From: Actinomycetota bacterium
Lineage (GTDB): Bacteria > Actinomycetota > Acidimicrobiia > Acidimicrobiales > Ilumatobacteraceae
Assembly (NCBI GenBank): GCA_010024485.1
Contig: RGGX01000018.1
Span: 1-13,079 of the forward strand
Reading direction: 5' to 3'
Length of the DNA: 13,079 nucleotides
Part shown: positions 1-7,414 of the stretch, piece after piece
Layout of the letters: every line of letters starts with the position of its first letter
How positions within the stretch are numbered: position 1 is the first letter of the stretch
Notes under the pieces: generated by a model
What the model was told of the DNA's origin: nothing
What the model saw: the letters and a program-made list of their open reading frames with translations, nothing else
Databases searched by the model: none
Translations under genes and position numbers: made by a program

Positions 1-1781
1 AGAACCAGCGCCTCACCGAATGGGTGGACCAGTGGGCCGCGGTGTTCCAGCCCGATGCCATCCACTGGTGTGACGGGTCGGCCGAGGAGTACGACGCGCT
101 CGCCGAGTCACTGGTCGCCAGCGGCACCTTCACCCGTCTCGACGAGGCCAAGCGACCCAACTCGTACTGGGCCCACTCCGACCCCGCGGACGTCGCCCGT
201 GTCGAGGACCGCACCTTCATCTGCTCCGAGAGCGCCGACGACGCCGGGCCGAACAACAACTGGCGCGACCCGGCCGAGATGCGCGCCGAGCTCCGACGGC
301 TCTACGGCGGCTCGATGCGAGGGCGCACCATGTACGTCGTCCCGTTCTCCATGGGCCCGCTCGGTTCCCCGATCGCCCATGTCGGCGTCCAGCTGACGGA
401 CTCGGCCTACGTCGCCACCTCGATGCGCATCATGACCCGGATGGGTCAGGGAGCCCTCGACGCCCTTGGGCAGGGCGACTGGGTGCCCTGTCTCCACTCG
501 GTCGGCGCCCCGCTCGAACCCGGCGAGGCCGACGTCCCATGGCCCTGCGACGGCGACAACAAGTACATCGCCCACTTCCCCGAGACCCGTGAGATCTGGT
601 CCTACGGCTCGGGATACGGCGGCAACGCGCTCCTCGGCAAGAAGTGCTTCGCGCTGCGCATCGCCTCGGTCATGGCCCACGACGACGGCTGGCTCGCCGA
701 GCACATGCTCATCCTCAAACTCACCGACCCCCAGGGCGCGTCCAAGTACATCGCCGCTGCGTTCCCCTCGGCCTGCGGCAAGACCAACCTCGCCATGCTC
801 ATCCCCACCATCCCCGGCTGGACCGCCGAGACCGTCGGGGACGACATCTGCTGGATGAAGTTCGACGATGACGGACGACTCCGCGCCATCAATCCCGAGG
901 CGGGGTTCTTCGGTGTCGCCCCCGGCACCGGGCACGACACCAACGCGAACGCCATGGACACCCTCTGGGGCAACTGCATCTACACCAACACCGCGCTCAC
1001 CGACGACGGCGACGTCTGGTGGGAGGGCATGAACGACTCCCCTCCCGCGCGCGCCACCGACTGGAGGGGCCAGGAGTGGACCCCCGACGCCGACACACCG
1101 GCCGCGCACCCCAACGCCCGCTTCACCGCGCCCGCCTCGCAGTGCCCCTCGATTGCCGACGAGTGGGAGGACCCCTCCGGTGTGCCCATCTCGGCCATCC
1201 TCTTCGGCGGGCGTCGACGCACCACCGTCCCGCTGGTGACCGAGGCCTACGACTGGGAGCACGGGGTCTTCCTGGGATCGATCATGGCGTCGGAGACCAC
1301 CGCCGCCCAGCAGGGTGCCGTCGGCAAACTCCGCTTCGATCCAATGGCCATGCTCCCGTTCTGCGGGTACCACTACGGGGACTACTTCCGGCACTGGCTC
1401 GAGGTCGGAACGAGATCACGACCCGATCGCCTGCCCCGGATCTTCTTCGTGAACTGGTTCCGACGCGACACCGACGGTCGCTTCCTCTGGCCCGGATTCG
1501 GTGAGAACTCCCGGGTGCTCAAGTGGATCGTCGAGCGCATCGACGGACGGGCGCAGGCCGTCGACACGCCGATCGGACGCCTCCCGGCTCCCGGCTCGCT
1601 CGACACCGACGGCCTTGCGATCGCCGACGCCGACCTCGAGGCGATCCTGTCGGTCGACACCGACGGTTGGAGGTCCGCCATCCCCGAGATCCGCGATCAC
1701 TTCGCGAGCTTCGGGGAACGACTGCCGGTGGAGTTGATCGCCGCTGTCGACCGACTCGAGCGGTCGCTCGACCCGGCCTGA
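1..1781 (+). CDS. pckA: Phosphoenolpyruvate carboxykinase (GTP), 5'-truncated by window edge
   Basis: Cytosolic enzyme that converts oxaloacetate and GTP to PEP, GDP and CO2, the entry step of gluconeogenesis. The frame is open from the first base (first full codon at 3), and the residues before the GTG at 24 already match the family, so the true start lies before the window, probably about 15-25 codons upstream by comparison with the ~606-residue mycobacterial enzyme. Counting from GTG 24 (585 residues), the motif YGSGYGGN begins at residue 194, followed by LGKKC. The GTPase-type P-loop PSACGKTN is at 248-255 and includes the active-site Cys251. VGDD supplies the metal-binding Asp after it, and the guanine-binding stretch FLWPGFGEN is at 487-495. 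This motif set is that of GTP-type, not ATP-type, PEPCK. The gene is intact to its TGA and no key residue is missing. Family assignment is very secure. Confidence 0.97.
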   Translation, partial: NQRLTEWVDQWAAVFQPDAIHWCDGSAEEYDALAESLVASGTFTRLDEAKRPNSYWAHSDPADVARVEDRTFICSESADDAGPNNNWRDPAEMRAELRRLYGGSMRGRTMYVVPFSMGPLGSPIAHVGVQLTDSAYVATSMRIMTRMGQGALDALGQGDWVPCLHSVGAPLEPGEADVPWPCDGDNKYIAHFPETREIWSYGSGYGGNALLGKKCFALRIASVMAHDDGWLAEHMLILKLTDPQGASKYIAAAFPSACGKTNLAMLIPTIPGWTAETVGDDICWMKFDDDGRLRAINPEAGFFGVAPGTGHDTNANAMDTLWGNCIYTNTALTDDGDVWWEGMNDSPPARATDWRGQEWTPDADTPAAHPNARFTAPASQCPSIADEWEDPSGVPISAILFGGRRRTTVPLVTEAYDWEHGVFLGSIMASETTAAQQGAVGKLRFDPMAMLPFCGYHYGDYFRHWLEVGTRSRPDRLPRIFFVNWFRRDTDGRFLWPGFGENSRVLKWIVERIDGRAQAVDTPIGRLPAPGSLDTDGLAIADADLEAILSVDTDGWRSAIPEIRDHFASFGERLPVELIAAVDRLERSLDPA

Positions 1782-1808
1782 ACCGGGCCGCTCGGGCACC
1801 GGTAGCGT
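1779..1808 (+). promoter_or_regulatory. Candidate promoter of the lipoprotein–mazG–DUF4032 unit
   Basis: A TANNNT-type -10 hexamer, TAGCGT, lies at 1803-1808 inside GGTAGCGT. A loose -35 candidate, TGAACC, lies at 1779-1784 with an 18-bp spacer, overlapping the pckA stop. The ATG of the next gene is only 10 bp past the hexamer, so the mRNA would be nearly leaderless, which is common in actinobacteria. The hexamer matches the ones found before eno and the HAD gene. Identified by pattern only; no transcription start is known. Confidence 0.4.
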
Positions 1809-1818
1809 GACCGACATC

Positions 1819-2778
1819 ATGACGACCCCCTCCCGAACCCTCTCCGAGCGGGCCCGCCGAGTCCGGCTGAGCCTCCTCGGCGGTGCCGCCCTCCTGACGC
1901 TCTCGTCCTGCGCCACGTTCACCGAGGCCGACGACGTCGCGAGCGTCGGCTCCACCTCGATCGAACAGGACACCTTCGACCGACTGCTCGCCGAGTACGT
2001 CGATCGGGGTGACGTCTTCGGGACCATGCCCGCCGTCGACGGCGAGGTGCCGAGCGGCGAGGCGCGTCGACTCCTTGGCGCGCTCGTCCAGGCCGCCGCC
2101 ACCGACGAGGTGCTCGCGCGGAACGACCAGAGCATCACCGACGCCGATCGCGCATCGGTCGACGCCGAACTGCCCGAAGGACACCCGTGGCGCTCCTTGA
2201 GCGCGGAGTTCCTCGAGGTCATCCTCGACCTGCAGGAGAGCGTCCGCGGCGCGGCGCTCGCCCGGGTGAGCCCGCCGACCCCGGCGACCGTGGAGGCGAT
2301 GTACCGGTCCGCGCCCGAGAGCACCGGCGTCGTCTGTCTGCGCCACATCCTCGTCGACACCGAGGCCGAGGCGATCGAGGTGACCCGGCTGCTCGATGAG
2401 GGAGCCGACTTCGCCGAACTGGCCTCGACGACCTCGACCGAACCGGCCGCGGTCACCTCCGGTGGCTCCCTCGAGGGCAACGGCTCGGCCTGCCTCCCCG
2501 TGGCGCAGATCAACCAGACCTTCGACCCGCTCTTCGTGGCGGGCGCCTACGCGGCCCCCGCGACCGGCTGGAGCGACCCCGTCGAGTCGTCCTTCGGTTG
2601 GCACGTGATCATGCACCGGCCCTTCGATGAGGTGGGTGACGACGTGCTCGCCGTCCACTCGGGCCTGGAGAGCGGAGGGTTCCTCGTCGATGGACTGCTC
2701 GCCTCGGGCGGCGTGCGAATCGACCCCCGCTACGGCACCTGGGACCCCGCGAGCAGTGGCGTCATCGCGATCGGCTGA
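1819..2778 (+). CDS. SurA/PrsA-like lipoprotein with parvulin-type (PpiC) peptidyl-prolyl isomerase domain
   Basis: Predicted exported lipoprotein that helps fold secreted proteins outside the membrane. From ATG 1819 (319 residues), a basic n-region containing RR is followed by a hydrophobic stretch and a lipobox LSSC with lipidation Cys31. Residues about 40-155 form a helical SurA-N-like region. A rotamase domain spans about 173-266, starting CLRHILV, with DFAELAS and GGSLEGNG in the middle and ending in the typical FGWHVI. The only other cysteines, Cys173 and Cys225, are both in the rotamase domain. The C-terminus has DPRYGTWD. GTG 1807 (323 residues, same frame) is an alternative start, but it overlaps the likely -10 TAGCGT. 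Neither start has a clear Shine-Dalgarno. The end overlaps the mazG start by 23 bp. A lipoprotein next to mazG and eno (lpqU in mycobacteria) is known; this one carries a PPIase fold. The domain call is strong; substrates are unknown. Confidence 0.85.
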   Translation: MTTPSRTLSERARRVRLSLLGGAALLTLSSCATFTEADDVASVGSTSIEQDTFDRLLAEYVDRGDVFGTMPAVDGEVPSGEARRLLGALVQAAATDEVLARNDQSITDADRASVDAELPEGHPWRSLSAEFLEVILDLQESVRGAALARVSPPTPATVEAMYRSAPESTGVVCLRHILVDTEAEAIEVTRLLDEGADFAELASTTSTEPAAVTSGGSLEGNGSACLPVAQINQTFDPLFVAGAYAAPATGWSDPVESSFGWHVIMHRPFDEVGDDVLAVHSGLESGGFLVDGLLASGGVRIDPRYGTWDPASSGVIAIG

Positions 2779-4219
2779 CCGGCCGCTCATCGACATCGTC
2801 GGCCTCGGTCCCGGCGATCCCCGGCACACCACCGCGGCCACACTCGAGGTGATCGCGGGGCACCGGCACCGGTACCTGCGCACCGCGCGCCACCCCTCCG
2901 CCCACCTCGTCGAGGACGCCATCGCCTTCGATGACCGCTACGAGACCGGAGACACCTTCGACGACGTCTACGCCGGAATCGTCTCCACACTCGGCGACGA
3001 GGCCCGTCGACACGGATCGATCCTCTACGCCGTCCCCGGATCGCCGTTGGTCCTCGAGGCGACCGTCGCGGCTCTGCGCGCTCGCGGCGACCTCGAGGTC
3101 CGGATCCACCCGGCGACGAGCTTCCTCGACCTCGCGTGGACGGCGCTCGGGATCGACCCGGTGGAGGCCTCGGTCACCCTGATCGACGGACACCGCTTCG
3201 CGACGGCCGCTGCCGGGGTCACCGGACCGATGCTCGTCGCCCACACCCACGCACCGTGGGTCCTCTCCGACATCAAGTTGGCCGTCGACGACGAGTCATC
3301 AGACCCCGAGGTGACCGTGTTGATCGCGCTCGGCACCGACGCCGAGCGACTCGTCCGCACGACCTGGTCGGAGATGGACCGCGTGACCGATGTCGACCAT
3401 CTCACCAGCCTCTGGATCCCCGAGATCGGGGTGCCGGTGGCCTCCGGCTACCAGCGCTTCCACCTGCTCGCTCGAACGCTCCGAGAGCGCTGCCCCTGGG
3501 ATGTCGAGCAGACCCATCGGAGCCTCATCCCTTATCTCATCGAGGAGGCCTACGAGGTCGTCGACGCCATCGAGGCCCTCGATCCTGATGACCCCGACTC
3601 GGACACCGAGCTCATCGGCGAACTCGGCGACCTGCTCTACCAGGTCGAGTTCCACGCCACGATCGCCGAACAGGAGGGGCGCTTCACCATCGCCGATGTG
3701 ACCGAGGCAGTCCACGACAAGTTGGTGCGTCGCCACCCTCACGTCTTCGGGGACACCGTCGTCGATGGCGCCGATGAGGTGACCGCGAACTGGGAGCGGC
3801 TGAAGCGGACCGAGCGCGAGCCGAACGCCTCCGTGTTCGACGGGGTGCCCGGCTCGCTGCCCGCCCTCTCCCTCGCCGACACCGTCCAACGCAAAGCCGC
3901 GAAGGTCGGGTTCGACTGGCCCGAGGTCGACGGGGCGCTCGCCAAGATCGGCGAGGAGGCAGCCGAGGTGGTCGCCGCGCGGGGCGACGACGACGCCGTT
4001 CGCGACGAGGTCGGCGACCTCCTCTTCGCGGTCGTGAACGTTGCCCGCCATCTCGGCGTCGAGCCGGAGAGCGCCCTGCGAGCGGCGGTCACCAAGTTCC
4101 GCCAGCGCTTCGACACCGTCGACGCGTTGGCCCGCGAGCGGGGCATCGACCTCGCCACCAGCGGACTCGAGGTGCTCGACGCCCTCTGGGACGAGGCGAA
4201 GGACCGGCGCGCCCGGTGA
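2756..4219 (+). CDS. mazG: MazG nucleoside triphosphate pyrophosphohydrolase fused to N-terminal tetrapyrrole-methylase-type domain (YabN-like)
   Basis: Cytosolic enzyme expected to hydrolyse (d)NTPs to NMP and pyrophosphate, limiting aberrant nucleotides. From GTG 2756 it has 487 residues, close to Bacillus YabN. Residues about 11-225 form a TP-methylase-like domain with the glycine motif GLGPGDP at 16-22 and YAVPG at 91-95. Two MazG domains follow. The first begins CPWD at 246 and has EEAYE at 263-267 and ELGD at 289-292. The second has EEAAE at 400-404 and DEVGD ending at Asp421. Both keep the EExxE...ExxD metal-binding pattern. The open frame extends up to 2627, but that part is out-of-frame lipoprotein sequence, and GTG 2756 is the only canonical start close to the conserved IDIVGLGPGD. 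No strong ribosome binding site is seen, so translation is probably coupled to the upstream gene. The role of the methylase-like domain is unknown in this family. Confidence 0.92.
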   Translation: MASSRSADRPLIDIVGLGPGDPRHTTAATLEVIAGHRHRYLRTARHPSAHLVEDAIAFDDRYETGDTFDDVYAGIVSTLGDEARRHGSILYAVPGSPLVLEATVAALRARGDLEVRIHPATSFLDLAWTALGIDPVEASVTLIDGHRFATAAAGVTGPMLVAHTHAPWVLSDIKLAVDDESSDPEVTVLIALGTDAERLVRTTWSEMDRVTDVDHLTSLWIPEIGVPVASGYQRFHLLARTLRERCPWDVEQTHRSLIPYLIEEAYEVVDAIEALDPDDPDSDTELIGELGDLLYQVEFHATIAEQEGRFTIADVTEAVHDKLVRRHPHVFGDTVVDGADEVTANWERLKRTEREPNASVFDGVPGSLPALSLADTVQRKAAKVGFDWPEVDGALAKIGEEAAEVVAARGDDDAVRDEVGDLLFAVVNVARHLGVEPESALRAAVTKFRQRFDTVDALARERGIDLATSGLEVLDALWDEAKDRRAR

Positions 4220-5481
4220 GACAGCACATCGCCCGTCCCACCTACCATCCCGATGTCGCCGACCTGCCGGTGGCTGTCCGGCTGGCTGACTGGGACCTCC
4301 CGGGGATCCACCGGGTGCTCGGGGTGCACCGTCACGAGGTCAAGCTGGTCGAACTCGGCGACGTGTCCTACGTCGTGAAGGAACTGCCCGACGAGCTCGC
4401 CGATCGCGAGTACCGACTGCTCCGGGAACTCGCCGAGGGCGGCCTTCCGACGGTCGAGGTGGTCGCCACCGTTACCGGGCGCTCCGAGGACGGCTTCCCC
4501 GTCGACGGGCTGCTGATCACCCGACACCTCGACTACTCGCTCCCGTATCGCTCCCTGCTCTCCGGGCGCGGCCTGTCGATCCCGTTCCTCGGCGACCGGA
4601 TGCTCGACGCCCTGGTCGGTCTTCTCGTCCGACTCCATCTGGCCGGGTTCTTCTGGGGGGACTGCTCGCTGTCGAACACCCTCTTCCGACGCGACGCCGG
4701 AACCCTGTCCGCCTACATCATCGACGTCGAGACCGGGGAGCGACACGAGCGACTCACCGACGGCCAGCGATCCCTCGACCTCATGATCGCGACCGACAAC
4801 GTGGCCGGTGGTCTGCTCGACCTGCAAGAGGCGGGCCGCCTGGCGGCGGCCATCGACCCGTTCACCGTCGCGCAGACGATCGAGGATCGATACGCCCGAC
4901 TGTGGTCCGAGCTCACCGGCGCCGAGGAGTTCGATCCAACGGGACCGGCCGACACCCACCTCCGCCTCCGTCGGCGTCTCGACCGACTCCACGGGCTCGG
5001 TTTCGACGTCGAGGAGCTCGACGTCGTCAGCAGCGACGGTGATCCCTCGATCAGGATCGTCCCCCGGGTCGTGGAGCACGGCTTCCACGCCGAGCGCCTG
5101 AAGGGCCTGACCGGCCTCGTGACCGAGGAGAATCAGGCTCGACGCATGCTCGACGACATTCGCGAGTACACCACCGAGCTGCAGTCCTCAACCACCGTGC
5201 CCGTCCCGGAGAACGTGGCCGCGGTCCGCTGGCTCGACCGCCGGTTCGAGCCGATCATCGCCGCGATCCCCGGTCATCTGCTCGTGCGCCTCGAGGCCGC
5301 CGAGATCTTCCACCAGCTCCTCGAGCACCGCTGGTACCTCGCGGAGCGCCTCGGTCACGACGTCACCCTCGAGGAGGCCTTGCGCTCCTATCTCGACGAG
5401 ATCCTCGCGACCTCCCCCGACGAGCGCCTTCACATCGACGAGCCGACGGCCGAGATCCCCCGCACCGAGCCGGTACCGTGA
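4216..5481 (+). CDS. DUF4032 protein with kinase-like (LPS-kinase/WaaP-like) N-terminal domain
   Basis: A 421-residue soluble protein of unknown function; no signal peptide or membrane segment is seen. It resembles actinobacterial DUF4032 proteins, whose N-terminal part looks like a small-molecule or sugar kinase fold. Residues that fit a kinase layout are Lys55 (SYVVKEL), Glu65 (DREYRLL), Asp149 and Asn154 in WGDCSLSN (like the HGDLxxxN catalytic loop), and Asp170 in IIDVETGE (where DFG would sit). The DUF4032 region proper follows from about residue 235, rich in charged helices, with PRVVEHGFH and IPGHLLVRLEAAEIFHQ. The GTG start overlaps the mazG stop as GTGA, and GAAGGA at 4198-4203 is a distant possible ribosome binding site; coupling with mazG is likely. 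The kinase activity is inferred from residue pattern only, and the substrate cannot be read from the sequence. Confidence 0.75.
   Translation: MRQHIARPTYHPDVADLPVAVRLADWDLPGIHRVLGVHRHEVKLVELGDVSYVVKELPDELADREYRLLRELAEGGLPTVEVVATVTGRSEDGFPVDGLLITRHLDYSLPYRSLLSGRGLSIPFLGDRMLDALVGLLVRLHLAGFFWGDCSLSNTLFRRDAGTLSAYIIDVETGERHERLTDGQRSLDLMIATDNVAGGLLDLQEAGRLAAAIDPFTVAQTIEDRYARLWSELTGAEEFDPTGPADTHLRLRRRLDRLHGLGFDVEELDVVSSDGDPSIRIVPRVVEHGFHAERLKGLTGLVTEENQARRMLDDIREYTTELQSSTTVPVPENVAAVRWLDRRFEPIIAAIPGHLLVRLEAAEIFHQLLEHRWYLAERLGHDVTLEEALRSYLDEILATSPDERLHIDEPTAEIPRTEPVP
5474..5479 (+). promoter_or_regulatory. Candidate -10 element of the enolase promoter
   Basis: TACCGT within GGTACCGT overlaps the stop of the DUF4032 gene and would start transcription near 5486, giving eno a leader of roughly 55 nt. 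I see no good -35 box 16-19 bp upstream. The same octamer occurs before the HAD gene. Pattern-based call. Confidence 0.35.
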
Positions 5482-5493
5482 TCAGCCGGAGGA

Positions 5494-5506
5494 CGCGGTG
5501 TCCGCG
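5494..5506 (+). other. Short hairpin in the enolase leader
   Basis: CGCGG (5494-5498) and CCGCG (5502-5506) form a perfect 5-bp stem around the loop TGT. It is followed by a C- and A-rich stretch, not by a T run, so it does not look like an intrinsic terminator. In G+C-rich DNA such stems arise by chance; a role in mRNA stability is only a possibility. Confidence 0.2.
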
Positions 5507-5541
5507 CCCCCACACCCCCGCACACCACACGAGAGGCAACG

Positions 5542-6819
5542 ATGAGCGAGATCGTCCATGTCGAGGGCCGCGAGATCCTCGACTCACGAGGTAACCCGAC
5601 AGTCGAGGTCGAGGTCACCCTCGACAGCGGTGCGAGCGGACGCGCGGCGGTGCCGAGCGGCGCATCCACCGGCGAGCACGAGGCGGTCGAGTTGCGGGAC
5701 GGCGGCGACCGCTACGCCGGCAAGGGCGTGCTCTCCGCGGTCGGCCACGTGAACACCTCGATCGCCTCAGCGCTCCGCGGAGCCGACGCGCTCGACCAGC
5801 GGGGTGTCGATGGCCTGCTCCTCGAACTCGACGGCACCGACAACAAGGCGCATCTCGGCGCGAACGCGATCCTCGGAACCAGCCTCGCGACGGCGTCGGC
5901 CGCGGCTGATGAGATCGGCGTCCCGCTCTACCGCTACGTGGGGGGCGCGAACGCCCATGTGCTCCCCGTGCCGATGATGAACGTCCTGAACGGCGGCGCG
6001 CACGCCGACAACTCCGTCGACTTCCAGGAGTTCATGATCATGCCGGTTGGGGCGCCATCGTTCTCCGAGGCCCTCCGCTGGGGCACGCAGACCTACCACG
6101 TGCTGAAGGGGGTGCTCGCCGGTCGCGGGCTGTCGACTGCGGTCGGCGACGAGGGAGGTTTCGCTCCCGACCTCGACTCCAATGAGGACGCGATCCGCCT
6201 GCTCGTCGAGGCCATCGAGGCCGCCGGGTTCACCCCGGGCACCGACATCGCGATCGCCCTCGACCCCGCGGTCAGCGAGATCCACCGAGACGGCGCCTAC
6301 CACCTCGAGGGCGAGGGCAAGGTCCTCACCGCGGGAGAGCTCGCCGAGTACTGGTCGCGGATCGTCGACACCTACCCGATCGTCTCGATCGAGGACGGCA
6401 TGCAGGAGGACGACTGGGACGGATGGGCGATGCTGACGGGCGCCGTCGGCGACCGCTGCCAGCTCGTCGGTGACGACCTCTTCGTGACCAACTCGCGACG
6501 GCTCAACGAGGGCATCGAGCGGGGTGTCGCCAACAGCATCCTCGTGAAGGTGAACCAGATCGGATCGCTCACCGAGACGCTCGACACGGTCGCCCTCGCG
6601 ACGGCCAACGGCTACACCTCGGTCATGAGCCACCGGAGCGGCGAGACCGAGGACGTGACCATCGCCGACCTCGCCGTCGCCACCAACTGCGGACAGATCA
6701 AGACCGGCGCCCCTTGCCGCTCCGACCGGGTCGCGAAGTACAACCAGCTGCTCCGCATCGAAAGCGAACTCGGCGATGCGGCCACCTTCCGCGGTCGCTC
6801 AGCCCTCGCCCGCGCCTGA
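5542..6819 (+). CDS. eno: Enolase (phosphopyruvate hydratase)
   Basis: Cytosolic glycolytic/gluconeogenic enzyme that interconverts 2-phosphoglycerate and PEP using Mg2+. It has 425 residues, a normal bacterial length. Visible motifs are the mobile-loop GASTGE with Ser42, DEGGFAP with the acid Glu204, the metal ligands Asp241 (ALDPAVSE), Glu284 (SIEDGM) and Asp311 (VGDDLF), the catalytic base Lys336 (LVKVNQIG), and SHRSGETED starting at 363. The start is set by the Shine-Dalgarno GAGAGG at 5531-5536, five bases before ATG. It sits 60 bp after the DUF4032 gene and 48 bp before a DivIC-like gene, the usual actinobacterial eno–divIC order. All catalytic residues are in place, so the enzyme should be active. 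With pckA in the same window, two PEP-node enzymes lie within about 4 kb. Confidence 0.98.
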   Translation: MSEIVHVEGREILDSRGNPTVEVEVTLDSGASGRAAVPSGASTGEHEAVELRDGGDRYAGKGVLSAVGHVNTSIASALRGADALDQRGVDGLLLELDGTDNKAHLGANAILGTSLATASAAADEIGVPLYRYVGGANAHVLPVPMMNVLNGGAHADNSVDFQEFMIMPVGAPSFSEALRWGTQTYHVLKGVLAGRGLSTAVGDEGGFAPDLDSNEDAIRLLVEAIEAAGFTPGTDIAIALDPAVSEIHRDGAYHLEGEGKVLTAGELAEYWSRIVDTYPIVSIEDGMQEDDWDGWAMLTGAVGDRCQLVGDDLFVTNSRRLNEGIERGVANSILVKVNQIGSLTETLDTVALATANGYTSVMSHRSGETEDVTIADLAVATNCGQIKTGAPCRSDRVAKYNQLLRIESELGDAATFRGRSALARA

Positions 6820-6867
6820 GCCCCGCCGGGGTGACCCCGCCGGCCACGATCCACCTGCGATGATCGG

Positions 6868-7347
6868 ATGGTGGCCGCGGGAACCCGACAGACGCGCCTG
6901 AACCGGCGTCGGCGAGCCTCCTCGGACCGTGGACGATCCCGCCTCGGCGACATCACCAGGCCCGTCCCCCGAGACGCGAGGATCACCGAACGCGGACGGT
7001 CGACGATCTTCGTCACCATCATCGCCGTCATCGTCGTCGGAGCCGTCGTTGCCTCCCTCGTCGGACTCCCCCTCCAGACCTACCTCGGGCAGGGGGATGA
7101 GATCGACCGCCTCACCGAGCAGGTGGAGCGACTCGAGCAGGTCAACATCGACCTCGCCGCTGAGGTCGAGCGTCTCCGCACCGACGAGGGGGTGATCGAG
7201 GCCGCGCGCTCCGAGCTCGGATACGTCGTCGACGGCGAACGGCGCGAGACCCTCCTCGAGACCCCCGACCTGCCCGAAGATCTGCCCTCGGGATGGCCCT
7301 ACGGGCCGGTCGACGACATCATCTCCGTGCGCCTCGGCACTCCCTGA
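6868..7347 (+). CDS. FtsB/DivIC-like septum formation initiator protein
   Basis: A 159-residue single-pass membrane protein expected to join the FtsL/FtsQ part of the divisome. An Arg-rich cytoplasmic N-terminus (1-45, with RRRR at 13-16) is followed by one membrane segment at about 46-68 and a coiled coil at about 76-105 with heptad-like leucines (IDRLTEQVERLEQ). The family signature IEAARSELGYV at 110-120 and DGERRE come next. The tail from about 130 is acidic and Pro-rich, so the coiled coil is extracytoplasmic. The start is ATG 6868; GTG 6871, the very next codon, is equally possible. No Shine-Dalgarno is visible. Position right after eno matches Rv1024 next to eno in Mycobacterium and the same pair in Streptomyces, which supports the call. 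FtsB and DivIC are homologous names; I cannot choose between them. Confidence 0.87.
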   Translation: MVAAGTRQTRLNRRRRASSDRGRSRLGDITRPVPRDARITERGRSTIFVTIIAVIVVGAVVASLVGLPLQTYLGQGDEIDRLTEQVERLEQVNIDLAAEVERLRTDEGVIEAARSELGYVVDGERRETLLETPDLPEDLPSGWPYGPVDDIISVRLGTP

Positions 7348-7354
7348 GCCGGTC

Positions 7355-7384
7355 TTCTCACTCGTCTGGGGCCACGGCTACAGT
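7355..7384 (+). promoter_or_regulatory. Candidate promoter of the CoxL-like gene
   Basis: TTCTCA (7355-7360, four of six matches to TTGACA) and TACAGT (7379-7384) are separated by 18 bp. Transcription would start near 7391, leaving a leader of about 25 nt that contains a strong Shine-Dalgarno. It is the best-spaced -35/-10 pair in the window, but is still a pattern-only call. Confidence 0.45.
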
Positions 7385-7403
7385 CGCGGCGTCGCTCGAC
7401 ATC

Positions 7404-7409
7404 AGGAGG
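7404..7409 (+). promoter_or_regulatory. Strong ribosome binding site of the CoxL-like gene
   Basis: AGGAGG, a perfect Shine-Dalgarno, lies five bases before ATG 7415 and fixes that start. It is the strongest ribosome binding site in the window; most other genes here have weak or none. Confidence 0.75.
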
Positions 7410-7414
7410 CTCGC

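Noticed and set aside
1772..1790. Terminator across the pckA stop (CGGCC/GGCCG stem)
   Set aside because: The stem is short, overlaps the stop codon and lacks a T run.
2627..2755. Extended N-terminus of MazG
   Set aside because: The 43 extra residues are the lipoprotein gene read out of frame, Ser/Arg/Pro-rich, with no family match.
1519..2922. Long antisense open frame of 467 codons on the minus strand
   Set aside because: It overlaps pckA, the lipoprotein and mazG, which have clear family motifs, and its translation is Arg/Gly/Val-rich low-complexity text typical of the reverse frame in G+C-rich DNA.
3739..5088. Minus-strand open frame of 449 codons opposite mazG and the DUF4032 gene
   Set aside because: It has no recognisable motif and a composition expected from a shadow frame; the + strand genes explain the region fully.
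6827..6839. Terminator after eno (CGGGG-TGA-CCCCG hairpin)
   Set aside because: The stem is only 5 bp with no following T run and starts 8 bp after the stop; chance pairing in G+C-rich DNA is as likely.
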